A stretch of DNA of 64,000 nucleotides from Rhodobiaceae bacterium (GCA_021404525.1 JAAWWE010000005.1:1-64000), one strand, 5' to 3'. Shown: positions 1 through 9,344, counted from the first letter of the stretch. Numbers and translations are program-made. Notes: generated by a model from the sequence alone, not told the origin.

Positions 1-1
1 G

Positions 2-1828
2 CTGACCGCGACCACGGGCAATATTTCATCAGTGAACGGTCTTGAAATTGAGGGCGCAACCGTCGCCCTTTCAGGCGATGTGGTCGGAACTCAAGGTGTC
101 ACACTGACCTCAACAGCAGGCAATGTTTCGGCGGGCCGAGTCTCAGCCCCAACGGGCGACATAGTCGTTTCTGCCAATGGTGGAAATGCCATGCTTGGCG
201 ATATTGTGGCCACAACAGGGCGGGTGCAGCTAACCACGCCGACTGGGTCCCTGGATGTCGGTCAAACGATGGCGGGGACGTCGGTCACCCTGTGGGCGCA
301 AGACATTGATCTCGGAGGAAAATTGACCGCCGGAACGTCAGCAATGCTGACGGCGGCCACCGGCGATATTTCTTCAACAAGCGCTGTTGAGATCGAGGCA
401 GGGTCAATCTCGTTGTTTGGCAGGGTTACCGCTGCGACTGATGTGCTTCTTACCGCTCTAGCTGGTGGCATCTCGTCCACAGGTAGTCTCACAGCAACGC
501 TCGGGGATATCATCGCCAGTGCGGTCAACGGTCCGATCGCTGTAAACGATTTGCTTGCGGCAGGTGATATCCGTTTGATTGGTGGATCGGTGAGCGTGGC
601 GGGCACTGCGACCGCTCACGGCAATGCGTTTTTACAAGCTGTTACCGGGAACGTGACAATAGGCGGATCTGTGACCTCTATGGGCGGTGCTCTCGTACTG
701 GATGCGTCCAATGGCAGTGCCCTGCTTAATCGGATTGGCGCGCTGAGTGACGTTACACTTACGGTGGCAGACCTCGATCTATCGGGGTCCATTTCGGCTG
801 GTGACCAATTCATCCTGGAGACTGACCGTACAGGACAGACGATTGTGCTCGGTGGTGACGGCACCACAGGCGATGTGACCTTGCGGCGGCCTGCGGGCCT
901 CATTATTGACGAGTCTGAACTCACCAAAATTTCTGCGGGGCGGTTCGACATCGATGGGGGGGCGAACGATGTTCTGCTCCTGGACGCGCAGCTTACGACG
1001 TCCAGCCTCAATACAATGATGATCGGGACAGATCAGTCCTCCCGCATCATTGCGGCGGGCACGGTTACTGGTCTTACCTCGCTCCAGCTTGGATATCAAA
1101 CGGGCAGCCTTGACCGACGACCAGGACTCATACTCGTTTCCGGACAGCTCGGCCTCGACACCAGCACGGGACGTCTCGGAACGGTTCGTCTTGAGTCAGC
1201 AGATGACATTGTCATTGGAACGGAGAGGTTTCTGGAAGTCTTTGAATCTGATTCGTTGTCCCTTCTTGGCCTAGCATCGTTGCCGCACAGCTTCGCGGGA
1301 GGTGTAGACAATCACGTCTTTATCGCAACAGAGAATTTGCAGATGGTGGCACCTGGTTCTGTGGTTCAATTGAACACAGGCCGCGGCGTTGAGGGTGCGG
1401 GCCTTGTATTCAATGCGCCTTCCAAAGGGGGTGGGGTTTTGTTTCCCTCCGGGAGTGGGCCTGAAGAGGTGCTGATCTTTGGTGAAGTCATCCGGGCTGA
1501 TGGCACGCGGGTCTCTGCCTTCAATGCCAGCTTGGAAGATAACATTCTCTTTGGCGGTGGTGCGACACCCGCCGATCCGGCGCTGACGCAAAATAATCAG
1601 TACTACATGAATTTCTGCCTCATCGGTGATCCAGTGAGTTGCTCCGCGGATTCTCTGCGGGAAATTGAACGGAACAATCGCTTTATCAATGGCGATCCGT
1701 CCGGCCTTGGTGGTGTGATTCCCGTGGTCTTTGAGACGGGCGAAAATGATGAACGGGATCAGGAAGAGGATCTGGGTGGTGTTGCTGCAAGCGGCAATGA
1801 AGCCCTGTGGGATGCGGGGAGCCGATGA
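2..1828 (+). CDS. Large repetitive exoprotein (filamentous-haemagglutinin-like), 3' part
   Basis: The reading frame is already open at the left edge, so the start lies outside the window; about 608 C-terminal residues are seen. The protein is built of short degenerate repeats of the type LTAATGDISS followed by a V/I-rich strand and a G, rich in Gly, Ala, Ser, Thr and Val. This is the look of a right-handed parallel beta-helix in filamentous-haemagglutinin-type secreted proteins. Repeats fade after about residue 270 of the visible part. The last about 80 residues are different: a segment with two cysteines (MNFCLIGDPVSC), then an acidic tail. No membrane segment is visible. It overlaps the next gene by four bases (ATGA), so the two are probably co-translated. 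The secretion domain and any TpsB-type transporter would lie upstream. Function inferred as a surface or secreted adhesin-like protein. Confidence 0.8.
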   Translation: MTATTGNISSVNGLEIEGATVALSGDVVGTQGVTLTSTAGNVSAGRVSAPTGDIVVSANGGNAMLGDIVATTGRVQLTTPTGSLDVGQTMAGTSVTLWAQDIDLGGKLTAGTSAMLTAATGDISSTSAVEIEAGSISLFGRVTAATDVLLTALAGGISSTGSLTATLGDIIASAVNGPIAVNDLLAAGDIRLIGGSVSVAGTATAHGNAFLQAVTGNVTIGGSVTSMGGALVLDASNGSALLNRIGALSDVTLTVADLDLSGSISAGDQFILETDRTGQTIVLGGDGTTGDVTLRRPAGLIIDESELTKISAGRFDIDGGANDVLLLDAQLTTSSLNTMMIGTDQSSRIIAAGTVTGLTSLQLGYQTGSLDRRPGLILVSGQLGLDTSTGRLGTVRLESADDIVIGTERFLEVFESDSLSLLGLASLPHSFAGGVDNHVFIATENLQMVAPGSVVQLNTGRGVEGAGLVFNAPSKGGGVLFPSGSGPEEVLIFGEVIRADGTRVSAFNASLEDNILFGGGATPADPALTQNNQYYMNFCLIGDPVSCSADSLREIERNNRFINGDPSGLGGVIPVVFETGENDERDQEEDLGGVAASGNEALWDAGSR

Positions 1829-4800
1829 CTCGTCGTTTTGTTTCGGTCCTGCTCGTTTTCCCTTTCCTTATCGGTTGCGTCCAGGAAATGGGTTCCGCGC
1901 TGCCTGACGCACTTGATCTTGGTTTGAGCTCAGAGGGCGATGCCTGCCGCGCGGGCAAACGTCTTGATACGGAAGCTGTGGGCGCGCTTGCGCGGTACGA
2001 TGTGTTTTGCGGTACATGGCGCCGTGCCGCCGCAACAATAGATGTTTATCCCAAGGGTGCTTCTCTCGGACCTGGTTTGCTGTCGGAATGCAAATCTTCT
2101 GCCGATACAAATCTGTTAGCAGAAGGCGTCTTGACCTGCCCGGGACAGTTGTCGGGGACATTGCTGCAGGACCTGGCTGTCAGCGTAACTGGGTCCGATA
2201 GCTTGGTTCAGGCAAGGGGCATTCCTGGCGCTCTTCCCGCCATGCGGCGTGGCGCTGCCGCTCTTGCGGGACTTGAAGCGCCTGTTGAGCTGAGTGCAGA
2301 TGAAATGGCCGGCCTACCAGGTGTTGCCGCTCTTCAGGACCAGGAAGTCCTGCGTCGACGCGGGCACCGACGGAATGTGTCCTTTCGTTTTTCGCTTGCT
2401 GCTGAGGACTATGCCAAGGCCGTTGCCATTCAGGATGGTCTATTTGGCGGTGACCCTGTGCGTCGCGCAGACATTGCATTGGACCTTGCCCTCAATCTGT
2501 CGAGCCAAGGTCGTTTCGCCGAAGCGGAAGCTCTTCTTGATGACACGGCGCTTTCTGCAGGCGTTCAGACCACTTCGTGGTTGCGCGACAAGCTGATCAA
2601 CTACCGTGCAGTACACCAGCTCAATACAGGAAGCTATCGTGAAGCGCTGGCCCTAGCGGAGCAACCCTTCTCGCCAGAAACTTTTGGGGCTTATGCCTTT
2701 GTGTCGGGGGAAAGCTCCGACAAGGTGATCACGCCGCGTGCTGCGGAGTTTGTGAACCATCGTAGCGGAAACAGCGTGCCGCCAATTTATTCAGATGCGG
2801 AACTTCGCCCGGGTGTTAGAGCGCTTATCCTTGAGGCGCATCGAGCTTATCTTCGGGCTTCGGCCCTGCTTCTTTCAGGCCGTGAAGGCGCGGGAGAGGC
2901 ACTCGATGAGGCTGCAAGCCTTGTTGAACGTGCGCCCGCGGGGTCTGCCGGATGGCTGGACGCCTTGATTGAAGAGCGGCGTGCGGGGAATGACCTGGCA
3001 GAGGGTAATATCGGGGCAGCGCGGTCACGCCTGTCGACGCTGGTGGCGACGTGGGCCAAAGATCAGCCGCAATCTCTTTTGACAGCACGACTGCTTGCGA
3101 GCCTTGGAAAAACCCAGATAACCGATGGGGATGTCTCCGCAGCGCTCGCCTCCTACAACGCCTCCTTTGATCTCTATTCGAGCGTGGAGGGATCTTTTGG
3201 CATTTCGCCGGATGTTGCCGGAGACTATCTCGGTGTTCTTCTGCGGGCGCGGGATATGGGTCTTGGGGATGCGGCAGGTCTCACAAGGCGTTTTGTCGAT
3301 GCCTTCGAAGGCATGGTTGAGCCTCGGGCCGCAGCAGCGATGGCAATGGCTGCTGCCCGGGTCGCAAGTGATGGGACGGCAGACGAAATCCGCGCGCTTC
3401 AGGATGCTGAGCGTCTTCTCCAAGAAGCCCGACTTGCCCTGCAACAGGGCGCCAGCACGGATGACCCAGAGGAACTTGCTCGACTGACACTTGCTGTGGA
3501 AACCGCCGAAACCGCTGCACTGGAAGCGGAAGTCATCGCGCGCCAGGCTCAACCGCAATATATGCAACTGGTGAATGGGGGAGCGGAGACGGCGGATCTT
3601 GTTTCGACGCTTGCGGATGATGAGGCATTTGTCGCCTTTGCGCCCACTCAGGCTGGTGGCTTTGGCTATGCGGTGTTCGCCGGCAAGGTCATGCCTTTCG
3701 GGACAGAGCTTGGACGAGATGAAGCCCGCCGTCTTGTGCGGCGCGTGCGTTCAACGTTGCGGGCACGCGCTGGTGGTACGCCACCGTTTGCTGCGGAGCA
3801 GGCGCATGTTTTGTTTCAGGGCGTGTTTGGACCGGTTTATTCAGACCTTCGGGAAGCTGGTGTGGAAACACTGGTTTTTGCGCCTCGCGGTGTAATCGGA
3901 TCCCTGCCGCCATCCCTTCTCCTCTCGACCTTTGATGACGAACAGAAGGCGATGGCGCGGTCGCGCTCCTATACCACCTTGCCTTGGCTGGCGAACGATT
4001 TTGCGTTCATCAATACGCCGAGTGCGGCGAGTTTTGTCGCCGCCCGCGCTGCTGATGCGCCGGAGGCGACCAAAGGCATGACGGTTTTCGGTCCACCTGT
4101 GCCGCCAAATAATTCAGATGCATGGGTTGCTGATTTTACGGCTCGCATGACAGCAGAGGGCAGGCCTGCGCGATGTGGTCAAGTTTTCGCCGGGCAACCA
4201 AACCTACAGCAACCGCTCACGGCTCTGCGGTCGTCGGTTGGCCAGTCGTTTGGTCGCCGAGATGTGACGGGACGTTCCTTCACCGATGTGGGGACCATCG
4301 AAGACGCGTCCCTTGTAGACCAACAGGTCTTGGTTTTTGTCACACATGGGTTTTTTGGCGATGGCTTTTGTATCTCCGAGCCGTCCCTTTTGACATCGCT
4401 TGATCAAGCGGGTGGCGACGGTATGCTGAGCGCCACCGAAATTCTCGATATGAAGCTTGATGCGACGCTCGTGGTATTGGCCGCGTGTGACACGGCGCGT
4501 GCGGCTGAAGGCGCAGAAGGGGTCGCTGCTGTTTTTGACGGTGCGCAGCTTGATGGGCTTGTGCGAAGCTTTGTTTACGCAGGTGCGCGATCAGTGTTGG
4601 CGACGCACTGGGTTGCCGATGATGCTGCCGCAGACGCTGTGGTGCGCAAGTTCTTCGTGGATGCTGCCGGTGCGCCAATGCATGAGGCCTTACGGGGCGC
4701 GCAAAAAGCTCTCATCGCTCAGGACAAGTTCTCCCACCCCTATTTCTGGGCGCCCTACGTTATGATCGGCGACGCAGACAGGGTGCTCAATCGTGGTTAG
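1825..4800 (+). CDS. CHAT-domain lipoprotein with helical (TPR-like) repeats
   Basis: The ATG at 1825 overlaps the upstream stop (ATGA). A GTG 18 bases earlier is possible, but the ATG puts a clean lipoprotein signal at the N terminus: MTRRFVSVLLVFPFLIGC, with the lipid-accepting Cys at 18. Residues about 180-570 are Ala/Leu-rich helical repeats, probably TPR-like. The C-terminal third is a CHAT domain, a caspase-like cysteine peptidase fold. Both catalytic residues are present: His841 in VFVTHGFFG and Cys888 in VVLAACDTA, followed by the family's GARSVLATHW segment. The protein has 991 residues. An outer-membrane or periplasmic location follows from the lipobox. Coupling to the exoprotein gene suggests that it processes or anchors that protein, but this is inference. 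CHAT proteins beside haemagglutinin-like proteins occur in other bacteria. Confidence 0.88.
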   Translation: MTRRFVSVLLVFPFLIGCVQEMGSALPDALDLGLSSEGDACRAGKRLDTEAVGALARYDVFCGTWRRAAATIDVYPKGASLGPGLLSECKSSADTNLLAEGVLTCPGQLSGTLLQDLAVSVTGSDSLVQARGIPGALPAMRRGAAALAGLEAPVELSADEMAGLPGVAALQDQEVLRRRGHRRNVSFRFSLAAEDYAKAVAIQDGLFGGDPVRRADIALDLALNLSSQGRFAEAEALLDDTALSAGVQTTSWLRDKLINYRAVHQLNTGSYREALALAEQPFSPETFGAYAFVSGESSDKVITPRAAEFVNHRSGNSVPPIYSDAELRPGVRALILEAHRAYLRASALLLSGREGAGEALDEAASLVERAPAGSAGWLDALIEERRAGNDLAEGNIGAARSRLSTLVATWAKDQPQSLLTARLLASLGKTQITDGDVSAALASYNASFDLYSSVEGSFGISPDVAGDYLGVLLRARDMGLGDAAGLTRRFVDAFEGMVEPRAAAAMAMAAARVASDGTADEIRALQDAERLLQEARLALQQGASTDDPEELARLTLAVETAETAALEAEVIARQAQPQYMQLVNGGAETADLVSTLADDEAFVAFAPTQAGGFGYAVFAGKVMPFGTELGRDEARRLVRRVRSTLRARAGGTPPFAAEQAHVLFQGVFGPVYSDLREAGVETLVFAPRGVIGSLPPSLLLSTFDDEQKAMARSRSYTTLPWLANDFAFINTPSAASFVAARAADAPEATKGMTVFGPPVPPNNSDAWVADFTARMTAEGRPARCGQVFAGQPNLQQPLTALRSSVGQSFGRRDVTGRSFTDVGTIEDASLVDQQVLVFVTHGFFGDGFCISEPSLLTSLDQAGGDGMLSATEILDMKLDATLVVLAACDTARAAEGAEGVAAVFDGAQLDGLVRSFVYAGARSVLATHWVADDAAADAVVRKFFVDAAGAPMHEALRGAQKALIAQDKFSHPYFWAPYVMIGDADRVLNRG

Positions 4801-4815
4801 ACAGAGTTTTGCCTC

Positions 4816-5712
4816 TTAGCGGGGGCAGAGAGCCTCTGAGTCCCCACCACCGATAAGGGCCAGGGCTGCATCCCGATCAAGTCCCGTGTCTCTTGCACCG
4901 CTGATCTGCTGCGCGGCTTCATAGGACCATACATAAGGATCTTCGGCTGCGACGCAGAATGCTGCAAGCATGGTCGCTGTGTCTTCCCCCATCCAGGCTG
5001 GCACTGAGGGTGCCGACGCGGCGGGTACATCTTCAACAGCGTCAAAGAAAGTCTGTCTCGTGCGCCCATAGGCATCTTTTACGACGATGGAGTAGCGACC
5101 CGGCGTAATGGTTCTTGCCGGTAAGGTTGTGGATGTGTCTGACAAAGTCTGTGTCGCGAAGATGCGGTCGGTCGGGTCCAGCACGAGCAATTCATAGGGT
5201 GCCTGTCCGCCGGTCCATCCAACCCAGAGGGGGCGGAAGCCTGATTTGATTTGCGCGGACTCGGTTTCGAGATCGAGCAGTCCAAATCCGAACTCGCCAC
5301 CAGAGCGAGCCAAACCTTGACCGACCAGGCGGTCACCGAGTGGAAGCAGACGCCCTTCGATCAGTTCGCTGATGGACTGGCTACCAGTTGAAGCTGGCCC
5401 GACGGTGTAGCTTTTGGGGCCACGAATTTCGTTAGGACCCGAGCTGCCTGCGATGCCAAGCACGACACGGTCGCTTGCGGTTTTGAGGCTTACTACATCG
5501 CCTTCACATAATGGCGCAAACACAGATAGAGAATCTTCTGAGCCTGCCCGCTTGATGCGCACACTGTCGGAGCTGCCATCAATTTGTTTTACAAAGGCTA
5601 CAGTGGCTGATCCGCATGCAGGGATGGCAGCTTCTGCGCTCGTCATGGTTCCCCAGGCCGCAGCGCCCATTGCAATTGCGATTGCGGCGCTAAACATTTT
5701 TTGTTTCGGCAT
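4816..5712 (-). CDS. Periplasmic FecR-like/Ig-like protein of the CHAT-CHASE2 island
   Basis: This 298-residue protein starts with a signal peptide (MPKQKMFSAAIAIAMG, probable cleavage after AEA near residue 28). The first half has a small beta-rich domain with the phrase CEGDVVSLKTASDRVVLGIAG, reminiscent of FecR-type domains. The middle (about 150-220) reads like an Ig-like or carbohydrate-binding sandwich (LPARTITPGRYSIVVKDAYG). Four cysteines are spread over the mature protein and may form disulfides. It overlaps the end of the upstream CHASE2 gene by 23 bases, or by 8 if the Met at 5697 is used, so the two form one operon. It is convergent with the CHAT gene. I do not recognise a named family with certainty; the FecR resemblance is by eye. 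Probable role: periplasmic partner of the CHASE2 protein. Confidence 0.7.
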   Translation of the reverse strand: MPKQKMFSAAIAIAMGAAAWGTMTSAEAAIPACGSATVAFVKQIDGSSDSVRIKRAGSEDSLSVFAPLCEGDVVSLKTASDRVVLGIAGSSGPNEIRGPKSYTVGPASTGSQSISELIEGRLLPLGDRLVGQGLARSGGEFGFGLLDLETESAQIKSGFRPLWVGWTGGQAPYELLVLDPTDRIFATQTLSDTSTTLPARTITPGRYSIVVKDAYGRTRQTFFDAVEDVPAASAPSVPAWMGEDTATMLAAFCVAAEDPYVWSYEAAQQISGARDTGLDRDAALALIGGGDSEALCPR

Positions 5713-7147
5713 TTCTCAAGCTTTCCATCAATTCTTCAAAATCTTCGCGGGCTTCGTTAAGCGCTGCTGCATAGGCAGGAGCCGCCAAACCAAGCCACAG
5801 ACCGTCATCTAGAAGGAAATAACTGGCACCAGCCCCAACCCAGAAAACCCCTATTCCGATCAATATCTTGATGATAACCGGATTGGTCAACAGATTGATA
5901 GGTGTACGGGCTATTCGCATGGCCCAATGCAGGCCATCCATGGGTTTGAGGTAATCTCTGGCTTTTCGGCAATACCAGAAGGCCAGCACAATCAGCATAA
6001 CAAATAGGGTTAACAGGATGGCTTCGAGATACCAGGCCATGCGCCTTACTTCACCGCCCGCTTCAACCCCTCTGATGACGTTGGCGATGACGAGGCTGCC
6101 TCCCATGGCACCATATGCTGAGATGTGCCGATCCCTTGCAGCCACCGCAGCAGATCCAATGATCACCACACCATCATTTGCTGAAAGACCTGCGACCATG
6201 CCCGGCTGAACCAGCCCCGCTGGAATGACAAACATATCGGCAGCAGGGAGTTGTGGTTCGGGATCATCGGCGGAGCCGGCATTCAGATTGTAGTTGATGA
6301 GGCTTTGCTGGCCTTTGAATGCCATTGGTTCTCGGCCCGGGATGGTGAGGTCAAATGCGACGTCGTCCCAAGTGCCGGCGCAGTAGGATCGAGGGCCTTC
6401 CATTGATTTCTGGACAATCTGGACGGCCTCTCTAGGGGTCTCTGCTTTACGCGCCACGGAGGCATAGAATGCGGTGGTTGCAGATGCATCGATGCCCGTC
6501 GGTGTGTCGATACAGAGGAAGTGGGTGAAGTAGCGCGCGCCCATCACTTCATCGCCCGTTAGCTGGGCGCTTGCCCAGACGATATTGTCCTCCGGAGCAG
6601 ACAGGATGATGCTGTCTCTGTCTGATGCGCGGGCGGCCGCGAGCGAGTTTGGACGACCATCTCCCTCTGTTACTTCGCGTTGAAGGATGAGCATAGGTGC
6701 TTCAGGATCGCGTCCCCACCTTTGGAGGATCTTATCAATGCGTAGTTCGGCGGCCTCATCGGGGGTGCGCCAGAAGAGGTCAATATCAACGATCACCACT
6801 TTTGGGCGCGGCATGCCCGGTGTTCCGTAAGAGGCTTCGATCAGGTCTGCAAGGACCGGGCGCGGCGCGTAGGCTAGCGCTGGTCCATCGGCGGTTGCTC
6901 CTTCCCAGACCGAGTCGTCGAGATTGAGAAAGAGGATTGGATGAGAGCCAGGAAGTGTTTTGTTGACGCGCATTTCAAATGCGATTTGGAGTGCTTCACG
7001 GTCGGCCTCTCCAACAAAGCTGCCCCAGACGACATCATTGCGCAGCCCAATCCAAACCAACATGGCGAGCGCCAGGGAAACGAGAAAGTTGAAGTCGAAC
7101 GGACCCTTTTCCGGCGTGATAGTTTCTGTTTTTTCTTCGCTTGCCAC
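5690..7147 (-). CDS. CHASE2-domain integral membrane protein without output domain
   Basis: The GTG at 7147 is chosen because AGGGA lies eight bases upstream; a longer open frame would run into the neighbouring acyl-CoA dehydrogenase gene and encodes unlikely sequence. The 485-residue product has one N-terminal membrane segment (FLVSLALAMLVWIGL), a large extracytoplasmic region of about 320 residues of CHASE2 type (phrases VVIVDIDLFWRTPDE and GVVIIGSAAVAARDRH), then three C-terminal membrane helices and a short acidic tail. CHASE2 domains usually feed a kinase, cyclase or GGDEF module; here the protein ends about 30 residues after the last helix, so no output domain is fused. It shares an operon with the FecR-like periplasmic protein. 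Proposed role: membrane sensor or scaffold for the exoprotein/CHAT system (inference). Confidence 0.82.
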   Translation of the reverse strand: MASEEKTETITPEKGPFDFNFLVSLALAMLVWIGLRNDVVWGSFVGEADREALQIAFEMRVNKTLPGSHPILFLNLDDSVWEGATADGPALAYAPRPVLADLIEASYGTPGMPRPKVVIVDIDLFWRTPDEAAELRIDKILQRWGRDPEAPMLILQREVTEGDGRPNSLAAARASDRDSIILSAPEDNIVWASAQLTGDEVMGARYFTHFLCIDTPTGIDASATTAFYASVARKAETPREAVQIVQKSMEGPRSYCAGTWDDVAFDLTIPGREPMAFKGQQSLINYNLNAGSADDPEPQLPAADMFVIPAGLVQPGMVAGLSANDGVVIIGSAAVAARDRHISAYGAMGGSLVIANVIRGVEAGGEVRRMAWYLEAILLTLFVMLIVLAFWYCRKARDYLKPMDGLHWAMRIARTPINLLTNPVIIKILIGIGVFWVGAGASYFLLDDGLWLGLAAPAYAAALNEAREDFEELMESLRNAETKNV

Positions 7148-7277
7148 GGATCGTTCCCTATCGCCCCCTGTCCTTCGGGGAGAGGATAGTGTGTGGCCGG
7201 GACAGGGTGCAACGGATTTAGGCCTGCAGACCAATTGAGTATCAACTGGCCTGCGGGCTTGGTTTAGATTCTTCGAT

Positions 7278-8498
7278 TCAGACTGGTAGACCGCCCAGCG
7301 CGGAATGAAGCGTCCCGCTTTCCTTGAAGCTTTTGATTGTGCGCTCAGCAATTCGCATCTGATGGATCTGATCCGCGCCGTCAGCGAAACGCGCCCATCT
7401 TGCCTGCTGCGCCATGTGGGCGAGCGGCGTGTCGTGGGAGTAGCCCAGTGCCCCATGCACCTGGATGGCGCGATCGATGATGCGGTTCAGAGAGTTGGCG
7501 ACAAAATGTTTCGCCATAGAGACTTCCGATCTGAAGTCTTCTCCTTTGTCGATTTTGTATGCCGCATGCAGCACCATCAGTTTGGACTGGTAGAGCTCCA
7601 TGGTGCTGTCTGCGATCATCCATTGAATGCCCTGCTTTTCGGAAAGATAGGAGCCATGGGAGAAACGCTTGGTTGAGCGGTCAACCATCATCTCCAGGGC
7701 GGTTTCTGCTTGTCCGATCCAGCGCATGCAGTGGGCAAGGCGCGCTGGCCCCAGCCGAGATTGTCCAAGACGGTGGCCATCCCCACGGCCGCCAAGACGG
7801 CGCGTATCCGGCACCCGCAGGTTTTCGATGAGGATCTCCGAATGGCCTGAAGACCCATGCATGGTGTGGATCTCACGAACTTCTGACCAGCCTTCTGATG
7901 GCAGATCAATGATGAAGGCGGTGTTGGCGGCCTGTGGAATTTTCGGATCATCCTCCGTCCGCGCGATGAGAATTGCGAAATTGGCGCGGTGAGCTCCGGA
8001 GATGAACCATTTATGCCCATTGATGACCCAGGTGTCGCCGTCGAGCTTCGCGTTTGTTCGGATGAGAGTAGGATCTGATCCGGCGACCTCAGGCTCGGTC
8101 ATGGCAAAGCAGGAGAATTTTCGGCCTTCGCACATAGGGCGAAGATACGTGTCCTTTTGTTCGTCGGTTCCCCATTTCAGCAGCGTGTGCATATTGCCTT
8201 CATCGGGTGCCTGGCAATTGATTGCAAACGGACCGTAGCGAGAGCGAGCGGCTTCAGCGGATATCATCGCAAGCTCCACATGACCTAACTCCATGCCACC
8301 CCACGCCTCTGGCATGTGGGGGAGCCAGAGACCTCGCTCGTAAGCCTCTGTGCGCATTTTGATGACGCCCTCCCGGACCGATGCCCGGTCGTCTTCGTCC
8401 ATTGCGTCTTCAATGGGCTTTACGACTTCATCGATAAAATTTCGGATCGAGGTTCTGATGACCTCCACTTCTTCTGGAAAGCTAAAATCAATGGCCAT
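7278..8498 (-). CDS. Acyl-CoA dehydrogenase, ACAD10/11-like
   Basis: A 406-residue flavoprotein with the full acyl-CoA dehydrogenase layout: helical N domain, the CFAMTEPEVAGSDPT flavin/substrate motif near residue 135, the WVINGHKWFISGA strand near 160, and a C-terminal helical domain ending in VHGALGYSHDTPL and RWARFADGADQIHQ. The DGADQIH ending, in place of the usual EGT, is typical of the ACAD10/ACAD11-like branch and of many bacterial long-chain enzymes. It oxidises an acyl-CoA to the 2-enoyl-CoA with electrons passing to ETF; the exact chain is unknown. The gene is transcribed alone, divergently from a GST gene, with a 219-base promoter gap between. The ATG at 8498 has a TGAGGAGGAAAC ribosome binding site upstream. 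Confidence 0.9.
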   Translation of the reverse strand: MAIDFSFPEEVEVIRTSIRNFIDEVVKPIEDAMDEDDRASVREGVIKMRTEAYERGLWLPHMPEAWGGMELGHVELAMISAEAARSRYGPFAINCQAPDEGNMHTLLKWGTDEQKDTYLRPMCEGRKFSCFAMTEPEVAGSDPTLIRTNAKLDGDTWVINGHKWFISGAHRANFAILIARTEDDPKIPQAANTAFIIDLPSEGWSEVREIHTMHGSSGHSEILIENLRVPDTRRLGGRGDGHRLGQSRLGPARLAHCMRWIGQAETALEMMVDRSTKRFSHGSYLSEKQGIQWMIADSTMELYQSKLMVLHAAYKIDKGEDFRSEVSMAKHFVANSLNRIIDRAIQVHGALGYSHDTPLAHMAQQARWARFADGADQIHQMRIAERTIKSFKESGTLHSALGGLPV

Positions 8499-8717
8499 GG
8501 TGTTTCCTCCTCAATGTTGATGGAGGAAAGGCTATCAGGGTGACCGCCCCTGCAAAAGCTGCAACCGGGTGAGTTGGCAAAGTCAGTGACTATTCAAGCA
8601 AGCGGGCTTTGCAATTTCGTGGGGCGATAACGCAGCATTGAACGGCCCCCTTTATTGACTTTGACGCGTTCAGGACGAACTCTCTCTGTAACTGGTCAAT
8701 GAAAGGCAACACACTCC

Positions 8718-9344
8718 ATGATTACGGTCCATCATCTCAATAACTCACGGTCACAGCGCATTCTCTGGATGCTTGAAGAGCTTGGGCTCGACTATGAGAT
8801 TGTGCACTATCAACGGGACAAAGAGACGAACCTTGCTCCTGAGTCGCTGAAGGAAATCCACCCGCTTGGCAAATCACCTGTCCTCACGGATGGCGACGTC
8901 AAAATCGCGGAGTCGGCTGCGATCATCGAATATCTGGTCGACACTTATGGCAAAGGTGGGTGGAAGCCTGCTGCGGGTACGCCAGAGGCTCTGCAATATC
9001 TGGAATGGATGCATTATTCCGAAGGTTCCGCCATGGTCCCACTGCTCTTGGGACTCTATGTCGGACGTCTCGGGGATGCTGGTGCCCCACTTTTGCCGCG
9101 TATCATGGGTGAAATGACAAATCACTTCTCCTACATGAATGGCGCTCTGGCGGAGCGGGATTGGTTTGCAGGCAATGAAATCACGGCCTGTGACGTGCAG
9201 ATGAGCTTCCCGATGGAAGCGGGCCAGTCGACCGGTTTGCTCAAGGATTATCCCAATCTGGCGGCGTTCGTTGAACGCATTCAAGCGCGGCCTGCCTACA
9301 AAAAAGCACTTGAGAAGGGCGGCCCCTACCAACTTGGTGGTTAA
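8718..9344 (+). CDS. Glutathione S-transferase family protein
   Basis: A 208-residue cytosolic GST. The N-terminal thioredoxin-like domain (1-80) starts MITVHHLNNSRSQRILWMLE, in which the NSRSQR segment supplies the active-site serine, and includes GKSPVLTDGDVKIAESAAI, the cis-proline and the glutathione-binding ES pair. The C-terminal helical domain contains NEITACDVQMSFP, matching the conserved N-capping Asp motif. It likely conjugates or reduces electrophiles with glutathione, although many bacterial GSTs have no known substrate. It lies between a divergent acyl-CoA dehydrogenase and an alpha/beta hydrolase on the same strand about 100 bases downstream. Three GST genes occur in this window. 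Confidence 0.92.
   Translation: MITVHHLNNSRSQRILWMLEELGLDYEIVHYQRDKETNLAPESLKEIHPLGKSPVLTDGDVKIAESAAIIEYLVDTYGKGGWKPAAGTPEALQYLEWMHYSEGSAMVPLLLGLYVGRLGDAGAPLLPRIMGEMTNHFSYMNGALAERDWFAGNEITACDVQMSFPMEAGQSTGLLKDYPNLAAFVERIQARPAYKKALEKGGPYQLGG

Noticed and set aside
7148..7456. N-terminal extension of the CHASE2 protein
   Set aside because: It overlaps the acyl-CoA dehydrogenase coding sequence, is Arg/Ser-rich, and a GTG with a ribosome binding site lies at 7147.
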